Below are positions 53,466 to 64,000 of a stretch of DNA of 64,000 nucleotides, piece by piece. Each line of letters begins with the position of its first letter. The stretch's first letter is position 1. The position numbers and the translations under genes are program-made. Where the stretch lies: assembly GCF_964019715.1 (NCBI RefSeq), contig NZ_OZ026463.1:1004220-1068219 (forward strand). Reading direction: 5' to 3'. The notes beneath the pieces are model-generated. The model did no database searches. It was not told where the DNA came from and saw only the letters and a program-made list of their open reading frames with translations. This stretch comes from Spiroplasma endosymbiont of Lonchoptera lutea. GTDB lineage: Bacteria; Bacillota_I; Bacilli_A; Mycoplasmatales; Nriv7.

Positions 53466-54045
53466 AATTTTTATTAGCATTAATTTCATTCATAATAATA
53501 GTTCTAATTTCTGAAACAGTTTGTTGTAAATTATCATTAACAATAACATATTTATATTTATTAGTAATATTCATTTCCCTTTTAGCTTTTAATAATCGTT
53601 TCTGAACAATATCTTCCGACTCACTTCGACGCGCAATAATTCTTCTAGTTAATTCTTCAAAACTAGGGGGTAAAATAAAAAATGATATCGCATCTGGTCT
53701 TTTTGCTAATACTTGTAACGCTCCTTGAACCTCAATTTCCAAAACAACATTTTTACCTTGTGATAATAATTTATCAACATATTTTTCTGGTGTCCCATAA
53801 TAATTATCAACAAATTTAGCATATTCTAATAACTCATTATTAGCAATTTTCTCTTGAAAAAAATTTTCATTAACAAAAAAATAATCCTTTTCATTTAATT
53901 CATTACTTCTTGGTTTTCTTGTTGTCATTGAAATAGAATAAACTAAATTTAAATTTTGGTCTTTAAATAATTCTTCTCTAATTGTTCCTTTACCAACCCC
54001 ACTAGGTCCAGAAAGAATAATTAATAATCCCATTTTTTTATTCAT
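53464..54045 (-). CDS. gmk: Guanylate kinase
   Basis: 193 aa. GMP + ATP to GDP. P-loop ILSGPSGVGKGTI, SMTTRKPRSNELNEKDYFF, VLEIEVQGALQV, FILPPSFEELTRRI. Start MNKKMGLL; the 9-bp gap to rsmD indicates co-transcription. Confidence 0.96.
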   Translation of the reverse strand: MNKKMGLLIILSGPSGVGKGTIREELFKDQNLNLVYSISMTTRKPRSNELNEKDYFFVNENFFQEKIANNELLEYAKFVDNYYGTPEKYVDKLLSQGKNVVLEIEVQGALQVLAKRPDAISFFILPPSFEELTRRIIARRSESEDIVQKRLLKAKREMNITNKYKYVIVNDNLQQTVSEIRTIIMNEINANKN

Positions 54046-54054
54046 TTTAAGATA

Positions 54055-54624
54055 TTACTTCCGTTCCATAGTGTAGCGATAAAAATATAAGAATATTTTA
54101 CCATATTTCTTCATTGTTAATAATTCTAAATGCTTATAATTAATATCTAATGCAATATTAGATTCAAGAATAATAATACCATAGTTATTAACAATATTTT
54201 GTGCCAATAAATATTCTATTGTTTCATAATAATAACTAATTTCTTTATACGGTGGATTAATAAAAACTAAATCAATTTTAATATTATTATTAACTAAAAA
54301 CTTTAAACATAACAAATATGATAAGTTAGTAATCATATAATTATGATCGGCAACTTTTAAATTAACAATATTTTTTTTTAAATATTCTAATGCTTGCGAA
54401 TCATAATCATTAAAATAACAATAACTAATGTTTCTTGATAATGCTTCAAGACCAATACTGCCACTACCAGCAAAAAGATCTAATGCCACTTTATTTTCAT
54501 AATAAAAATAATTATTTAAAACATTAAAAAGATTCTCTCTAACTCTACTTAAAATTGGTCTTGTTGTTGTACTTTGTTGACTAATAAGATTTTTTTTATA
54601 ATATTTTCCTGCAATAATTTTCAT
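54055..54624 (-). CDS. rsmD: 16S rRNA (guanine966-N2)-methyltransferase RsmD
   Basis: 189 aa. MKIIAGKYYKKNL, RPILSRVRENLFNVL, VALDLFAGSGSIGLEALSR (SAM site) and VFINPPYKE (catalytic NPPY) are diagnostic. Divergent from def. Confidence 0.94.
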   Translation of the reverse strand: MKIIAGKYYKKNLISQQSTTTRPILSRVRENLFNVLNNYFYYENKVALDLFAGSGSIGLEALSRNISYCYFNDYDSQALEYLKKNIVNLKVADHNYMITNLSYLLCLKFLVNNNIKIDLVFINPPYKEISYYYETIEYLLAQNIVNNYGIIILESNIALDINYKHLELLTMKKYGKIFLYFYRYTMERK

Positions 54625-54669
54625 TTTCTCACCTATAAATAATATATTAATTATACTAAAAACTTATGC

Positions 54670-54675
54670 TATAAT
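54670..54675 (+). promoter_or_regulatory. Extended -10 box of def
   Basis: TATGCTATAAT, an extended -10 (TGn-TATAAT), 31 bp upstream of the def ATG. No convincing -35. Confidence 0.6.
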
Positions 54676-54706
54676 CTATAAAAATAAGCAAAATAAGGAG
54701 TAAATT

Positions 54707-55285
54707 ATGTACCAAGACAACAATCCTAGCAATGAATGATTAGTTAAAGATAATAACATTAAATTACGCGAAAAATGTCAACCTGTATTATTTCCAATAT
54801 CAAAAAATGATGAATTAATAATGCAAAAACTAATTGATTTTGTTATTACTTCCCAAAATGAAACATTAAACGCATCACTAAAACTAATTCCTGCTGTGGG
54901 ATTAGCAGCCCCACAAATTGGTTGTAATAAGCAAATGTATTACATTCATATTGAACAAATTGATAAAAATAATCAAAAAACTATCATTCAACATGCCTTA
55001 ATTAATTCTAAAATTACAGCTCATAGTGAACAAATTATTGCTTTAAAAAGTGGCGAAGGTTGTTTAAGCGTTGATAATCATCATGAAGGGTTTGTTCCGC
55101 GTTATTTTAAAGTTATTGTTACTGGTTATGATTATTTAAAGAAAAAAAATGTTACAATTACTGCTCGTGGCTATGAAGCAATTGTTTTTCAACACGAACA
55201 AAAACATTTAGAAGGTATTTTATACTATGACCTAATTGATAAAAATGAACCTTGAAAAAAGAATGACAATTGGTTATACTTATAA
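54707..55285 (+). CDS. def: Peptide deformylase
   Basis: 192 aa. GLAAPQIGCNKQM (motif 1), GEGCLSVDNH (motif 2, metal Cys), IVFQHEQKHLEGILYYD (motif 3, HExxH). Removes the formyl group from nascent proteins. AAGGAG precedes the ATG, and a TGA-Trp lies near the C-terminus (NEPWKKND). Confidence 0.95.
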
Positions 55286-55445
55286 GCGAAGTACTAAATA
55301 TTTCAACTGAGAAATAAATAAACTAAAATTGCCTAAATCTTAAAGGCAACAAAAAATAAAATGTTTACAAAAAAAATTAGCAAAAATGATTTTTTAAGAT
55401 TTTAAGTAAACCTTTTATTTAATAATGAGTGAGGTGTAAAAATTC

Positions 55446-57230
55446 ATGACAACAAATCAAAAAAAGAAACTAAATAACAAAATTGAAATCTTCAATGAAA
55501 ATCAAACATCTAACAAAAATAATGAAATTATTATTGATGATATTAGAAATACTAAAGTATTTGCCCTTGGTGGCTTAGAAGAAGTTGGTAAAAATACTTA
55601 TTGTATTGAACATGATGATGAAATCATCATTATTGACGCTGGTGTTAAATTTCCCGAAGGAATATTATTAGGAATTGATGCTATTATTCCTGACTATACA
55701 TATTTAAAAGAAAATGCTAAAAAAGTAAAAGCAATATTTATTACTCACGGTCATGAGGACCATATTGGTGGTATTCCTTATCTTTTAAAAGAAATTGATA
55801 TTCCTTTTATTTATGCGCCAAGACTAGCTGCTGCCTTAATTCGTGAACGATTAAAAGAGTTTAATATTGGTCAAAAAACCAAAATTATTGAAATTGATGG
55901 TAGCAATGAAGATCAAAATAAAATGAAGGGTCTGCTAAAAAACTTTCAACTGAAATATTTTGCTGTTAATCATTCAATTCCTGATGCTTTTGGCATTGCT
56001 ATTAATACTCCTAATGGTAAAGTCGTTACCACTGGTGATTATAAATTTGATTGAACACCATTAGGTCATAAAGCAGATTTAGAAGAAATGGCAAAAATGG
56101 GGCAAACGGGTGTTACCTTATTTTTATCAGACTCAACTAATTCTGAAATTGAAGGTTATACAATGACCGAAACAAAAATTATTAAAAATATTAGTGATTA
56201 CTTTTTAAAAGCTAAAGGACGAATCTTAATTTCTACTTTTGCTTCTAATGTCCACCGCATTCAACAAATTATTGAAGTAGCACAAAAATATAATCGCAAA
56301 ATTTTAATTTTTGGTCGCAGTTTAGAACGAATTATTAAAATTATTCGTGAAATGGGACATTTAAAGATTTCTGACAAACAATTTATTAAACCTCAAGAAA
56401 CTAATCAATATCATAAAGATGAAATTTTAATTATTTGTACAGGTTCCCAAGGAGAACCAATGGCAGCACTTTCACGGATTTCAACTGGAACTCATAAAGC
56501 AATTTCTATTATTCCTGGTGATACCGTTATCTTTTCTTCTAGTCCTATCCCCGGAAATCAAGCTAGTGTTGAAATGGTTGTTAACCGCTTATCACGGTTA
56601 GGGGCTAATGTCTTAGAAAACTCCTCATTTAATTCTTTACATACATCAGGACACGCTTCACAAGAAGAACAAAAACTAATGCTAACCTTAATTAAACCAA
56701 CATACTTTATGCCAATGCACGGTGATTATCGCATGTTAAAAGCACACGGACAAACTGCAGAAAGCGTTGGCGTTGCTAAAGAAAATATCTTTATTTGTGC
56801 CAATGGTGACCAAATTAATCTTTACAAAGGTAAAGCTATTCTTGGAAAAAGAATTGAAGCTAGTGCAATTTATGTTGACGGTAAAGATACTTCTGGTTTA
56901 ACAACAAAAATAACTCGTGATCGCCAAATTCTTGCTAATGATGGTTTAATTGCTGTTGTTGTTTCCATTAATAGTCAGACTAATGAATTACTATGTAATC
57001 CAACAATTATCTCTCGTGGCTCATTTTATGTTAAAGATTCCAGTGCTCTTATTGCAGAATCAATTAACATTGTAACAAAGGCAATTAAAAAGGTATTAGC
57101 TAGTAACCATCCTACTTTTGGAGCAATCAAAAAAGAAATTAAAGAAACCCTAAGTCCTTATATTTCAAAAATAAAACGAAGAAATCCTTTAATAATTCCT
57201 GTAATTTTAAACGCTGAATTATACTTGTAA
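55446..57230 (+). CDS. rnjA: Ribonuclease J1
   Basis: 594 aa. Metallo-beta-lactamase/beta-CASP RNase with 5'-3' exo- and endonuclease activity. IFITHGHEDHIGGIPYLL, VNHSIPDAFGI, VVTTGDYKFDW, LHTSGHASQEEQ and FMPMHGDYRML supply all metal ligands. The N-terminal ~35 residues are an Asn/Lys-rich extension. The C-terminus ends PLIIPVILNAELYL; RNase J usually ends shortly after IIPVI, and the last codons overlap the IS30-B terminus. Confidence 0.96.
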
Positions 57231-58290
57231 GTGCAAGTAAATAAAATTGCAAAAGATTTCATATAAAAATTTCATGATGCTAAGTTTATTTTAGAAAAAG
57301 TAAATTTAAGGAGTTTTTATATGGGATACAAACATCTTGGCATAGATGAAAGAATTTATATTAAGAATCAATTGAAATTTAAAGTAAAAATTACTGAAAT
57401 AGCTAAAAATCTTAATCGAAGTATTAGTACTATTAATCGAGAAGTTAATAGAAATAAAGATAATAATCATTATTTTTCATTAATTGCACAAAATAAAGCA
57501 GAAAATAGAAAACAATTACATGTTTATTTTCATAAATTTAAAAATAGAAAATTAGTAAAATATGTACAACAAAAATTATTATTAGGTTGATCGCCTGAAC
57601 AAATTTATGGCAGAATTAAAAATTTTCATCAAGAATGAATTATTAGTTTTAAAACAATTTACAATTGAATTTATTCTGGATTACTTGAAAAGGTTACTAG
57701 TAAAAATTTAAGAAGAAAAGGTAAGAAACGAAAATCTCAAGAAAATCGGGGTAAATTTAATGGTAAATCCATTAAAGAACGAAATGTTAATAATCGCATA
57801 ACTCTTGGCCATTGAGAAGGTGATACTGTAGTATCATCACGAGGTAAAAGTAAATCATGTTTAATAACTTTAGTTGAAAGAACATCAAGATTTACTTTAG
57901 CAATATTAGTTGAAAATAGAACTACTAAAGTTATTAACAAAAATATTAGTCATTATTTATCAATTCTTCCAAATAATCTTGTTAAGACTATAACATTTGA
58001 TAGGGGTAAAGAATTTGCTAATTGACAACAACTTGAAAAAAATTTAAATGTGAAAATTTATTTTGCTGATGCATATTCACCTTGACAAAGAGGTACTAAT
58101 GAAAATACTAATGGTTTAATTAGAGAAAAATTTCCTAAAAAATTTAATTTTTCAAACACTACTAAAAATGCAGTTCATAAATTTATATTGTCTTTAAACC
58201 AAAGACCAAGAAAAATACTAAATTATCTTTCGCCAATCGAATATTTGGTTAGAAAAATAATTTAGTTGCACTTAACTTTACAATTTGGCA
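57212..58290 (+). mobile_element. IS30-B, complete copy
   Basis: The right end CAATTTGGCA at 58290 is fixed by divergence from the second copy (9338). The left end is inferred: 57212-57242 matches the inverted right terminus at about 22 of 31 positions (shared TAAGTGCAA core), so the element starts inside the 3' end of rnjA. The exact left base is uncertain. Confidence 0.75.
57321..58265 (+). CDS. IS30-family transposase (IS30-B)
   Basis: 314 aa with TGA as Trp. HTH region ITEIAKNLNRSISTINREVN, a second DNA-binding part WSPEQIYGRIKNFHQEW, then the DDE core GHWEGDTVVSS, TITFDRGKEFANW, TNENTNGLIREKFPK. Closer to classical IS30/ISL-type transposases than IS30-A is. AAGGAG precedes the ATG. Confidence 0.93.
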
Positions 58291-58301
58291 AACAAAAAAT
58301 A

Positions 58302-58339
58302 AAAAAATTTACTTAAGGTTTACTTAAGTAAATTTTTTT
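58302..58339. terminator. Bidirectional terminator
   Basis: 15-bp arms (AAAAAATTTACTTAA) with short loop and A/T runs on both sides, between the IS30-B/rnjA side and the lipoprotein gene. Confidence 0.88.
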
Positions 58340-58364
58340 ATATTATATTATTATTGTCTCTACA

Positions 58365-59921
58365 TTAACTCTCTAAACCATATCAAAAAATACCATCTTT
58401 GATAATATTTAAAGTAAAAAAACCAACTTCTAATTGAGCAGAAGCATTACTTAACCCCGAATGTCCTCGATAAGCACCCTGTGTTTTCTTTGGATTCCAT
58501 TGAACCAATATTTTAGTTTCATCAGTCAAAGGCTTAAAGACAGAACTTGAAAAGCGACTTTCTAGCAATAATTTTTTATTATACTCTTCAATTGTATCTT
58601 GAAAAATCTTATGCATTTTTTTACTTGTATTAAAAATCTTATTGCCTTCACCACCATTAGTTAAGTTCACATATTTTTTTCATACAGATGGAGGAACTAT
58701 CAGATATACAGAATCGTTATGAGAACCTCGAAATTTATTCTTTTCAGAAAAAACTTTTGAAAAATAATACACCAAAACTTCACTAATATTCAATAATTGT
58801 GTCTCAAATGATGCTTTAGAAACTTTAATCTTATTATCTTTTAATTCAATTCTCTGCAATGGTAATTCAAAATAAGTAGCATTTCAAAAAGTAAAATCAA
58901 AACTTCCCAATAAAATTTCTCTATTATCCAGTGCGCTAACAAAATCAGAATTATGTTTCTGAAATTCTCTATCTTTAGTAATAAAATCACTTATTTTAGT
59001 ATTCATTTCTACACCATTAGAAATTTTCAAAAATTCCAAATATTCCTTAGAACTTGTTGTTGAATTTAAAGAATTTATTAATAGATTTCTTTTTAAACCC
59101 GTATTAGAAATACTTAATTTTTCTTCATTATCACTATTAATTTGGTTTAAGATTTGCTTTTTTATATTTGTTTCACTTAAAGCTTGAAAATTTATTTTTT
59201 CTAAATCAAAGGTAACATTCTCTTTAATATGTTTTTGTACTAACGCCGTTAACTCAGTAATCCTATTCGTAAAAGCTCTTTCATCCTGTGTTAAATAAAT
59301 ATCAAGATAAATATTATGTGTGGCTTGACCTTGCTTTAAAGCCAAATCAAGTTCAATTGATAATTGTAGTTTATAAACATAATGCTCATTATTATCTTCA
59401 GATTGACTATTTAAACTATTTGATTTCTTATTTTTTAAATCGCCAAGAACTCTAATCATTTGGTCAAAAGATACTTTTGTTACTATAAATCTAGACTTAT
59501 CTTTACTAAAACTTGTCGGAGTGTTTATATTTGCAAAATAAATCATTTTTTCTTTAAGTTTCCTGTTAATAGAACTAATTAAATCATTTTGCAATATTCG
59601 CAAAATCTGTTCACTAATTTGCTCATTATTTTCTAAATACACAGCGAAATTTTCAACTTGTGCTTTATTAACTAATGGATTCATAGTACTTTTAATTTGG
59701 GAATCATTTAACCCTAAACTATTAGCAGTATAAATTTTTTCTTGATGTTTATTCATTACTTCTTCATCAATTAAATTTTTGGCCTGAACAAGGGGATTTA
59801 CTATAGCATTTTCTTCAGAACTTTCAGATATATCATCATTATTTTTACTGCAAGCAACTACACTTAAAACAGGAATAGCAGTTAACAACATTGTAATCAA
59901 ATTTTTTAAGATATTTCTCAT
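58365..59921 (-). CDS. Lipoprotein of unknown function (518 aa)
   Basis: Continuous over TGA-Trp codons (FTFWNATYF, PSVWKKY, IFWYGLES end). N-terminal signal MRNILKNLITMLLTAIPVL, then a lipobox SVVAC-SKNN, typical of mollicute prolipoproteins. The mature part is hydrophilic and mostly helical (EEVMNKHQEKIYTANSLGL, ITELTALVQKHIKENVTF), with a more beta-like end (NSVFKPLT-like, TKILVQWNPKK). Length and composition differ from spiralin. Family not recognised. Single gene with its own terminator. Confidence 0.8.
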
Positions 59922-60052
59922 CTTACCACCTTTCTACTCTTTTATTAATTTATAATATTCTCTAATTCTATATATTATATTCTTAATTATATTTTATTTT
60001 CATTTTATTTCAATATTTATCATATTAGAAATTAATTCCTTCTTAAAGAAAA

Positions 60053-60075
60053 TCCCTTCTTTTTTTAAGAAGGGA
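60053..60075. terminator. Terminator of the folD/membrane-protein run
   Basis: TCCCTTCTT arms plus flanking A/T complementarity extending to about 60047-60082, directly after the stop at 60082 on the minus strand. Confidence 0.8.
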
Positions 60076-60081
60076 CTTTCT

Positions 60082-60771
60082 TTAAAATGTAAATATAAAC
60101 AATGAATCACTACCCACAATTATAGTTTTTATAAGAGTAATTTTTCTAATGCGTTCATATTCTTGCTCATTTAAATAATCTTCTGCTAACAGTAAAATAT
60201 CTTTTCGCATTAACTCATAAAAATAAACTCATAAAGTTCATCCTAAAATTAGCACCACTAAACTAGTATATCCAATCGTACTACTAATTAAATTAAGATT
60301 TGTAATACTAATTAAATCTTGTGAATAAAACTGCAAAAATAAAATTATCATTCCAAAATAACATAATAATGCAAAAATAAACATAAAATTTGCTAGATGA
60401 ATAAAAAATACATACCTTTTACCATTTTGTTTTCATTTTATTTTTGCAACATAAGTTAAACAATTATAAATATGAAAAATACTATCGTTATAATAATCAC
60501 TAGTTTTAATATTAACTTCTTGTTTATAATATTTAACATTAAAATAACGCATCGTTACTTTAGTTATTTTAATTTTAAAATGATATTTTTCTTGACGAAA
60601 AATAGCTTCTAAATATTCACCACCATCACGATTTTTACTATTACCTTTTTTAATAAAAGAAAATATCAATCACAATAAAGATAAAATCATATAAGCAACA
60701 AAAATAATCCCTAATAAAAAACTAATAAGAATAAATAAAGCTTGATTAACAATTTCTAAATGATTTCACAT
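60082..60771 (-). CDS. Membrane protein of unknown function (229 aa)
   Basis: Three hydrophobic segments: an N-terminal double-length one (ALFILISFLLGIIFVAYMIL), then FMFIFALLCYFGMIILFLQF and IGYTSLVVLILGWTLWVYFY. A soluble loop between the first and second contains KKGNSKNRDGGEYLEAIFRQ. The start ATG with three TGA-Trp ahead of the next Met gives MWNHLEIVNQ. 6 bp downstream of folD. Not recognised. Confidence 0.7.
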
Positions 60772-60777
60772 AAATTA

Positions 60778-61683
60778 CTACTCCACAATTAAACTTTTAT
60801 TATTCATATTAACAACATTCAAATTTTTCTTATTCATATTAATAACATACAAGTCATAAACATTAGTTACTAACATTGCAATTGTCATTGGCCCAATACC
60901 ACCAGGAACTGGAGTAATATAACTAACTTTTTCTTTAACCGTATCAAACTTAATATCACCACAAATCCGATTTGTTTCCAAATCACGAACAATAGCCACA
61001 TCAACTACAATCGCATTAGCTTTAACCATTGTTTCATCAATTAAATTAGCAACACCAACAGCACTAATAACAATATCACTACCAATCGTATGCTTTTTTA
61101 AATCAACAGTATTTTCATTACATAATGTAACTGTTGCCCCTAAATGATGCAACATAATAGCCAAAGGTTTACCAACAAGATTACTTGTCCCCACCATTGT
61201 AACCGTTTTTTTAAAAACATCAATATTATATGCTTCTAACAGTTTAATTACTCCTAATGGGGTACAAGGAGCAATCGTTTTTAACCCTTGAAATAACTTA
61301 CCTGCATTAATATAATGTAAACCATCAGCATCTTTACGAGCATTAATATGATCTAAAATCCGATTTTTATTAAGATGTTTAGGTAATGGTAACTGCACCA
61401 AAATCGCATCAACCGTATCATCATTATTTACTTTATTAATTACGGTTAATAAATCCTGCTCACTAACATTTTCATTAAAAGTTTTTAAACTAACTTGAAT
61501 TTCTAACTTTTCACAAACTTTTATTTTGTGATTAACATATACTTTTGATGCTTCTTCTGTTCCCACCAAAAATACTACTAAATGCGGTTTTCGTAAATTT
61601 TTTTCTAAATAATTACTAATATTGTTTTTCAAATTATTTTGAATCTCATTAGCAATCGCTTTTCCATCCATTATAACTGCCAT
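60778..61683 (-). CDS. folD: Methylenetetrahydrofolate dehydrogenase/cyclohydrolase
   Basis: 301 aa. Bifunctional FolD: VGTEEASKVYVNHKIKVCEK (Tyr and catalytic Lys), ILVQLPLPKHLN, KDADGLHYINAGKL, VTMVGTSNLVGKPLA (NADP site) and the signature TPVPGGIGPMTIAML. Supplies formyl-THF for initiator tRNA. The last ~20 residues (NMNKKNLNVVNMNNKSL) come from an imperfect DNA duplication and extend the usual end. 11 bp after ktrB. Confidence 0.96.
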   Translation of the reverse strand: MAVIMDGKAIANEIQNNLKNNISNYLEKNLRKPHLVVFLVGTEEASKVYVNHKIKVCEKLEIQVSLKTFNENVSEQDLLTVINKVNNDDTVDAILVQLPLPKHLNKNRILDHINARKDADGLHYINAGKLFQGLKTIAPCTPLGVIKLLEAYNIDVFKKTVTMVGTSNLVGKPLAIMLHHLGATVTLCNENTVDLKKHTIGSDIVISAVGVANLIDETMVKANAIVVDVAIVRDLETNRICGDIKFDTVKEKVSYITPVPGGIGPMTIAMLVTNVYDLYVINMNKKNLNVVNMNNKSLIVE

Positions 61684-61694
61684 TATATTTTCTC

Positions 61695-63446
61695 CTAACC
61701 AATAGGCACATCTTGTTCTAAATATGCAAATCGTTCAATTTCATTTTTTCTTGCTGCTAATAATAAAGTATTTGATACTCCTAATTGACCAATAAACATT
61801 AAACTAATTAAAAATAATTTACTGATAACACCATAATCAGAAAAACTTAGGCCAAAATCAGGAATCATTGTTAAACCTGCCGTTCCAAATGCCGATGAAG
61901 ATATAAACAAAGCCTCAACAATCGGCACCTGCACATTTTCGCTAATAATAATTAAAGACGCCAAAAAGACAATTAAAATTGCCATAATAAAAACTGCTGT
62001 TGCGCGTTTTGCTGTCTCATTAGGAACTTTAGCTTTAAACATATTAATATTATTTTTTCGTGTCGCACTAGCAATAATACTCACCATAACTAATGCTAGC
62101 GTTGTCGTCCTAATTCCACCACCAGTAGAACTAGGTGACGCTCCAATTCACATCAAAATCAAAAAAATAAACTTTGAGGGCGATTTAAAATAACTAATAT
62201 CAATCGTACTATATCCAGCACTTCTTGTTGAAAAAGTATTAAAAATAATCGCCATTAAAGTTTCAGCATTAGTATTAGTAACATTTCTAATACCACCATT
62301 AATAAAAGTATTACTAAGCTTTGTTGGCACAAAATATTCAACCAAAATTACTGCTAAAATACCAATAAAAGAAATTGAAAAATAGTATATCACACTTATT
62401 TTAGTAAATAATGAAAAATTAACTTTAATACCACGATAACGCGCCACTGACTTTTGCTTTAAATCATAAAAAACAGGATAACCAATACCACCAATAATCA
62501 GTTGAACTAAAAAAACTACTTGAACAAAATATTGTGTCCGATAGGGACTTAAAGAATTAGGACCAATAATATCAAAACCAGCATTATTAGTAGCTGAAAC
62601 CGAATGAAAAATCCCTGATCAAAAACTACTACCAAAATTTCGATAAGTAACATTAAAATTCTTAGTAATTAATTGTTGCAAATAATCATTATCAATTATT
62701 TGTAAAAACCCTACAACATTATTATTATATTTATTAGTAACACCATTAATAATTCGTGCTAATTCATTAGGAAATTCCTTGCCCGCAGTAACAAAATTTT
62801 CTCAATCAGAAACCTTAGTAATTAACATTTCTTTAAATTTATCTGGCGTGTTAAACGATTTTCCTAATAGTTCAATAATTGAATTAATTGATTGTGATTT
62901 TAAAGAATCTAAATAATCAATCGGTGTAAAATAAAAATAAAAAAATAACATCACGCCACCAGTAATTTCCACAATTGCTAAAACATAAAAAGCATTTTTA
63001 ATTAACTGGACAGTACCCCCAAGTTTAGTATTACCTCTTTCTGATTGCAAAAGCATTCTTTCTTCAATACTAATATTTTTTCCAATTACAATAAACAAAA
63101 TAATCTTTAAAGTCATAATTCCAATACCACCAATTTGAATTAGCAACAATAAAACAATTTGACCAAAAAAAGTTAAGTCTTTAGCTGGCGATATTAAACT
63201 TAATCCAGTATCAGAAAATGCACTTGAAGCAGTAAACAATGCTGTTAAAAAATCTCATTGATAAGTCTTACTAACAGCTCAAGGCGTCATTAATAAAATT
63301 GTTCCCACCAAAACAGCATATAAATAATTTCGCAAAATTTTCTTATTAACAGTATTACCAATAAAAATATTTTTAAAAACTTGACCAAGTTTTTTAAATC
63401 AAGTAAGATATTTTTTATTATTAGAAAATTTATCAATATCTTTCAT
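61695..63446 (-). CDS. ktrB: Potassium uptake transporter KtrB/TrkH family
   Basis: 583 aa with several TGA-Trp. Four M-P-M repeats with selectivity-filter glycines: SAFSDTGLSL, SATNNAGFDI, STRSAGYSTI and SAFGTAGLTMI, separated by TM helices. Longer than Bacillus KtrB (about 450 aa), mainly through an extra loop around residues 165-235. No ktrA-type regulator adjacent in the window. First gene of ktrB-folD-membrane protein. Confidence 0.92.
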
Positions 63447-63515
63447 TCTGACCCTCGCGATGCCGATTACTTGTTTATTACCCAATTATACTATACTTAG
63501 ATTATTATTTTAAGA

Positions 63516-64000
63516 CCTGAATTGTAAATATAAATGGGACAGTTTTTTAAAATAATTGTATTAAATCTATTGGTCTTTTATAAGATAATGATTTTCTGGG
63601 TGTAGAATTAATTTGAAATGCTATAGAATTTAAGTCTTTTTGTTTATATGAAGATAAATCAGTAGATTTTGGTAAATATCTTCTTAAAATACCATTATTG
63701 TTCTCATTTAAACCTCTTTGACAAGGTTTGCCGGCATCTGCAAAATAAATTTTAACATTACAATTTTTTTCAATTAATTTTCATTTACTAAATTCTTTAC
63801 CACGATCAAAAGTAATAGTTTTAATTGTTCCTGGTATTAATTTTGAAATAAATTTTATTATACTTTGTGTAATACTTTCTGCTTTATGATTTTTAGTTTT
63901 CAAAGGAATTGTGGTTTTTGATCATATATCAGCTAAAGTAATAATAGAACTTTTATGATCTTTACCAACGATAGTATCTCCCTCTAAATGGCCAAATTCT
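63516..64000 (-). mobile_element. IS30-A copy running off the window end
   Basis: Right terminus at 63516 (CCTGAATTG) and the C-terminal half of the transposase (stop at 63547), identical to the consensus so far as visible. Lies 70 bp upstream of ktrB, pointing toward it. Confidence 0.93.

Overview
The window is a low-GC mollicute chromosome segment, most likely Spiroplasma. UGA is read as tryptophan throughout: Lon, UvrC, FtsK, PNPase, ThrRS, PrkC and the transposases are continuous only if in-frame TGA codons are Trp, and several of these Trp fall in conserved motifs. A block of genes with plectrovirus (SpV1-like) architecture and a very high load of insertion sequences also point to Spiroplasma. 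The species cannot be named from the sequence alone.

Layout. 218-3496 is the classical rpsP-khpA-rimM-trmD-rplS-rbgA operon (minus strand), driven by a clear promoter. 4010-5293 is a lipoprotein made of about ten 39-residue repeats. 5460-9338 is a nest of IS30- and IS3-family elements. Then come lon, tig, a mollicute hypothetical gene, tRNA-Arg(UCU), a nucleoside deoxyribosyltransferase and a decapitated HAD acid phosphatase. 16767-17978 is an IS3 copy, followed by the uvrC-ftsK-rnjB cluster (RNase J2-like paralogue), an IS30 copy, a MATE transporter, pnp, an EIIB-like membrane protein, nadK, a third IS3 copy, trpS, a Cof-type HAD hydrolase, IS30, thrS and pyk. 38729-46760 holds a broken gene, nested IS30 copies, about 3 kb of plectrovirus genes (basic protein, probable coat protein, Zot-like ATPase, small membrane proteins) and a tandem IS30 array. 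47078-55285 keeps a Bacillus-like order (rpmB; thiN-rpe-rsgA-prkC-prpC; gmk; rsmD; def). The window ends with rnjA (RNase J1), a second IS30-family element, a lipoprotein, a membrane protein, folD, ktrB/trkH and another IS30 copy.

The genes cover translation and ribosome assembly, RNA decay (PNPase, RNase J1 and a J2-like partner), protein quality control (Lon, trigger factor), Ser/Thr phosphorylation (PrkC/PrpC), glycolysis (pyk) and cofactors (NAD kinase, FolD, ThiN).

The striking theme is IS-driven damage and rewiring. One IS30 copy separates a CIRCE operator from lon. Another splits thiN. Others truncate a phosphatase and the plectrovirus block, and an IS terminus probably supplies the stop codon of rnjA. 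Independently of the IS, FtsK has lost its gamma domain, ThrRS has lost its editing motifs, the RNase J2-like protein has lost its metal ligands, and trpS carries a 121-bp 5' tandem duplication.

Naming used here. IS30-A is the roughly 1061-bp element beginning CCTGAAATG. IS30-B is the roughly 1.08-kb second IS30-family element. IS3 is the roughly 1212-bp two-ORF element.
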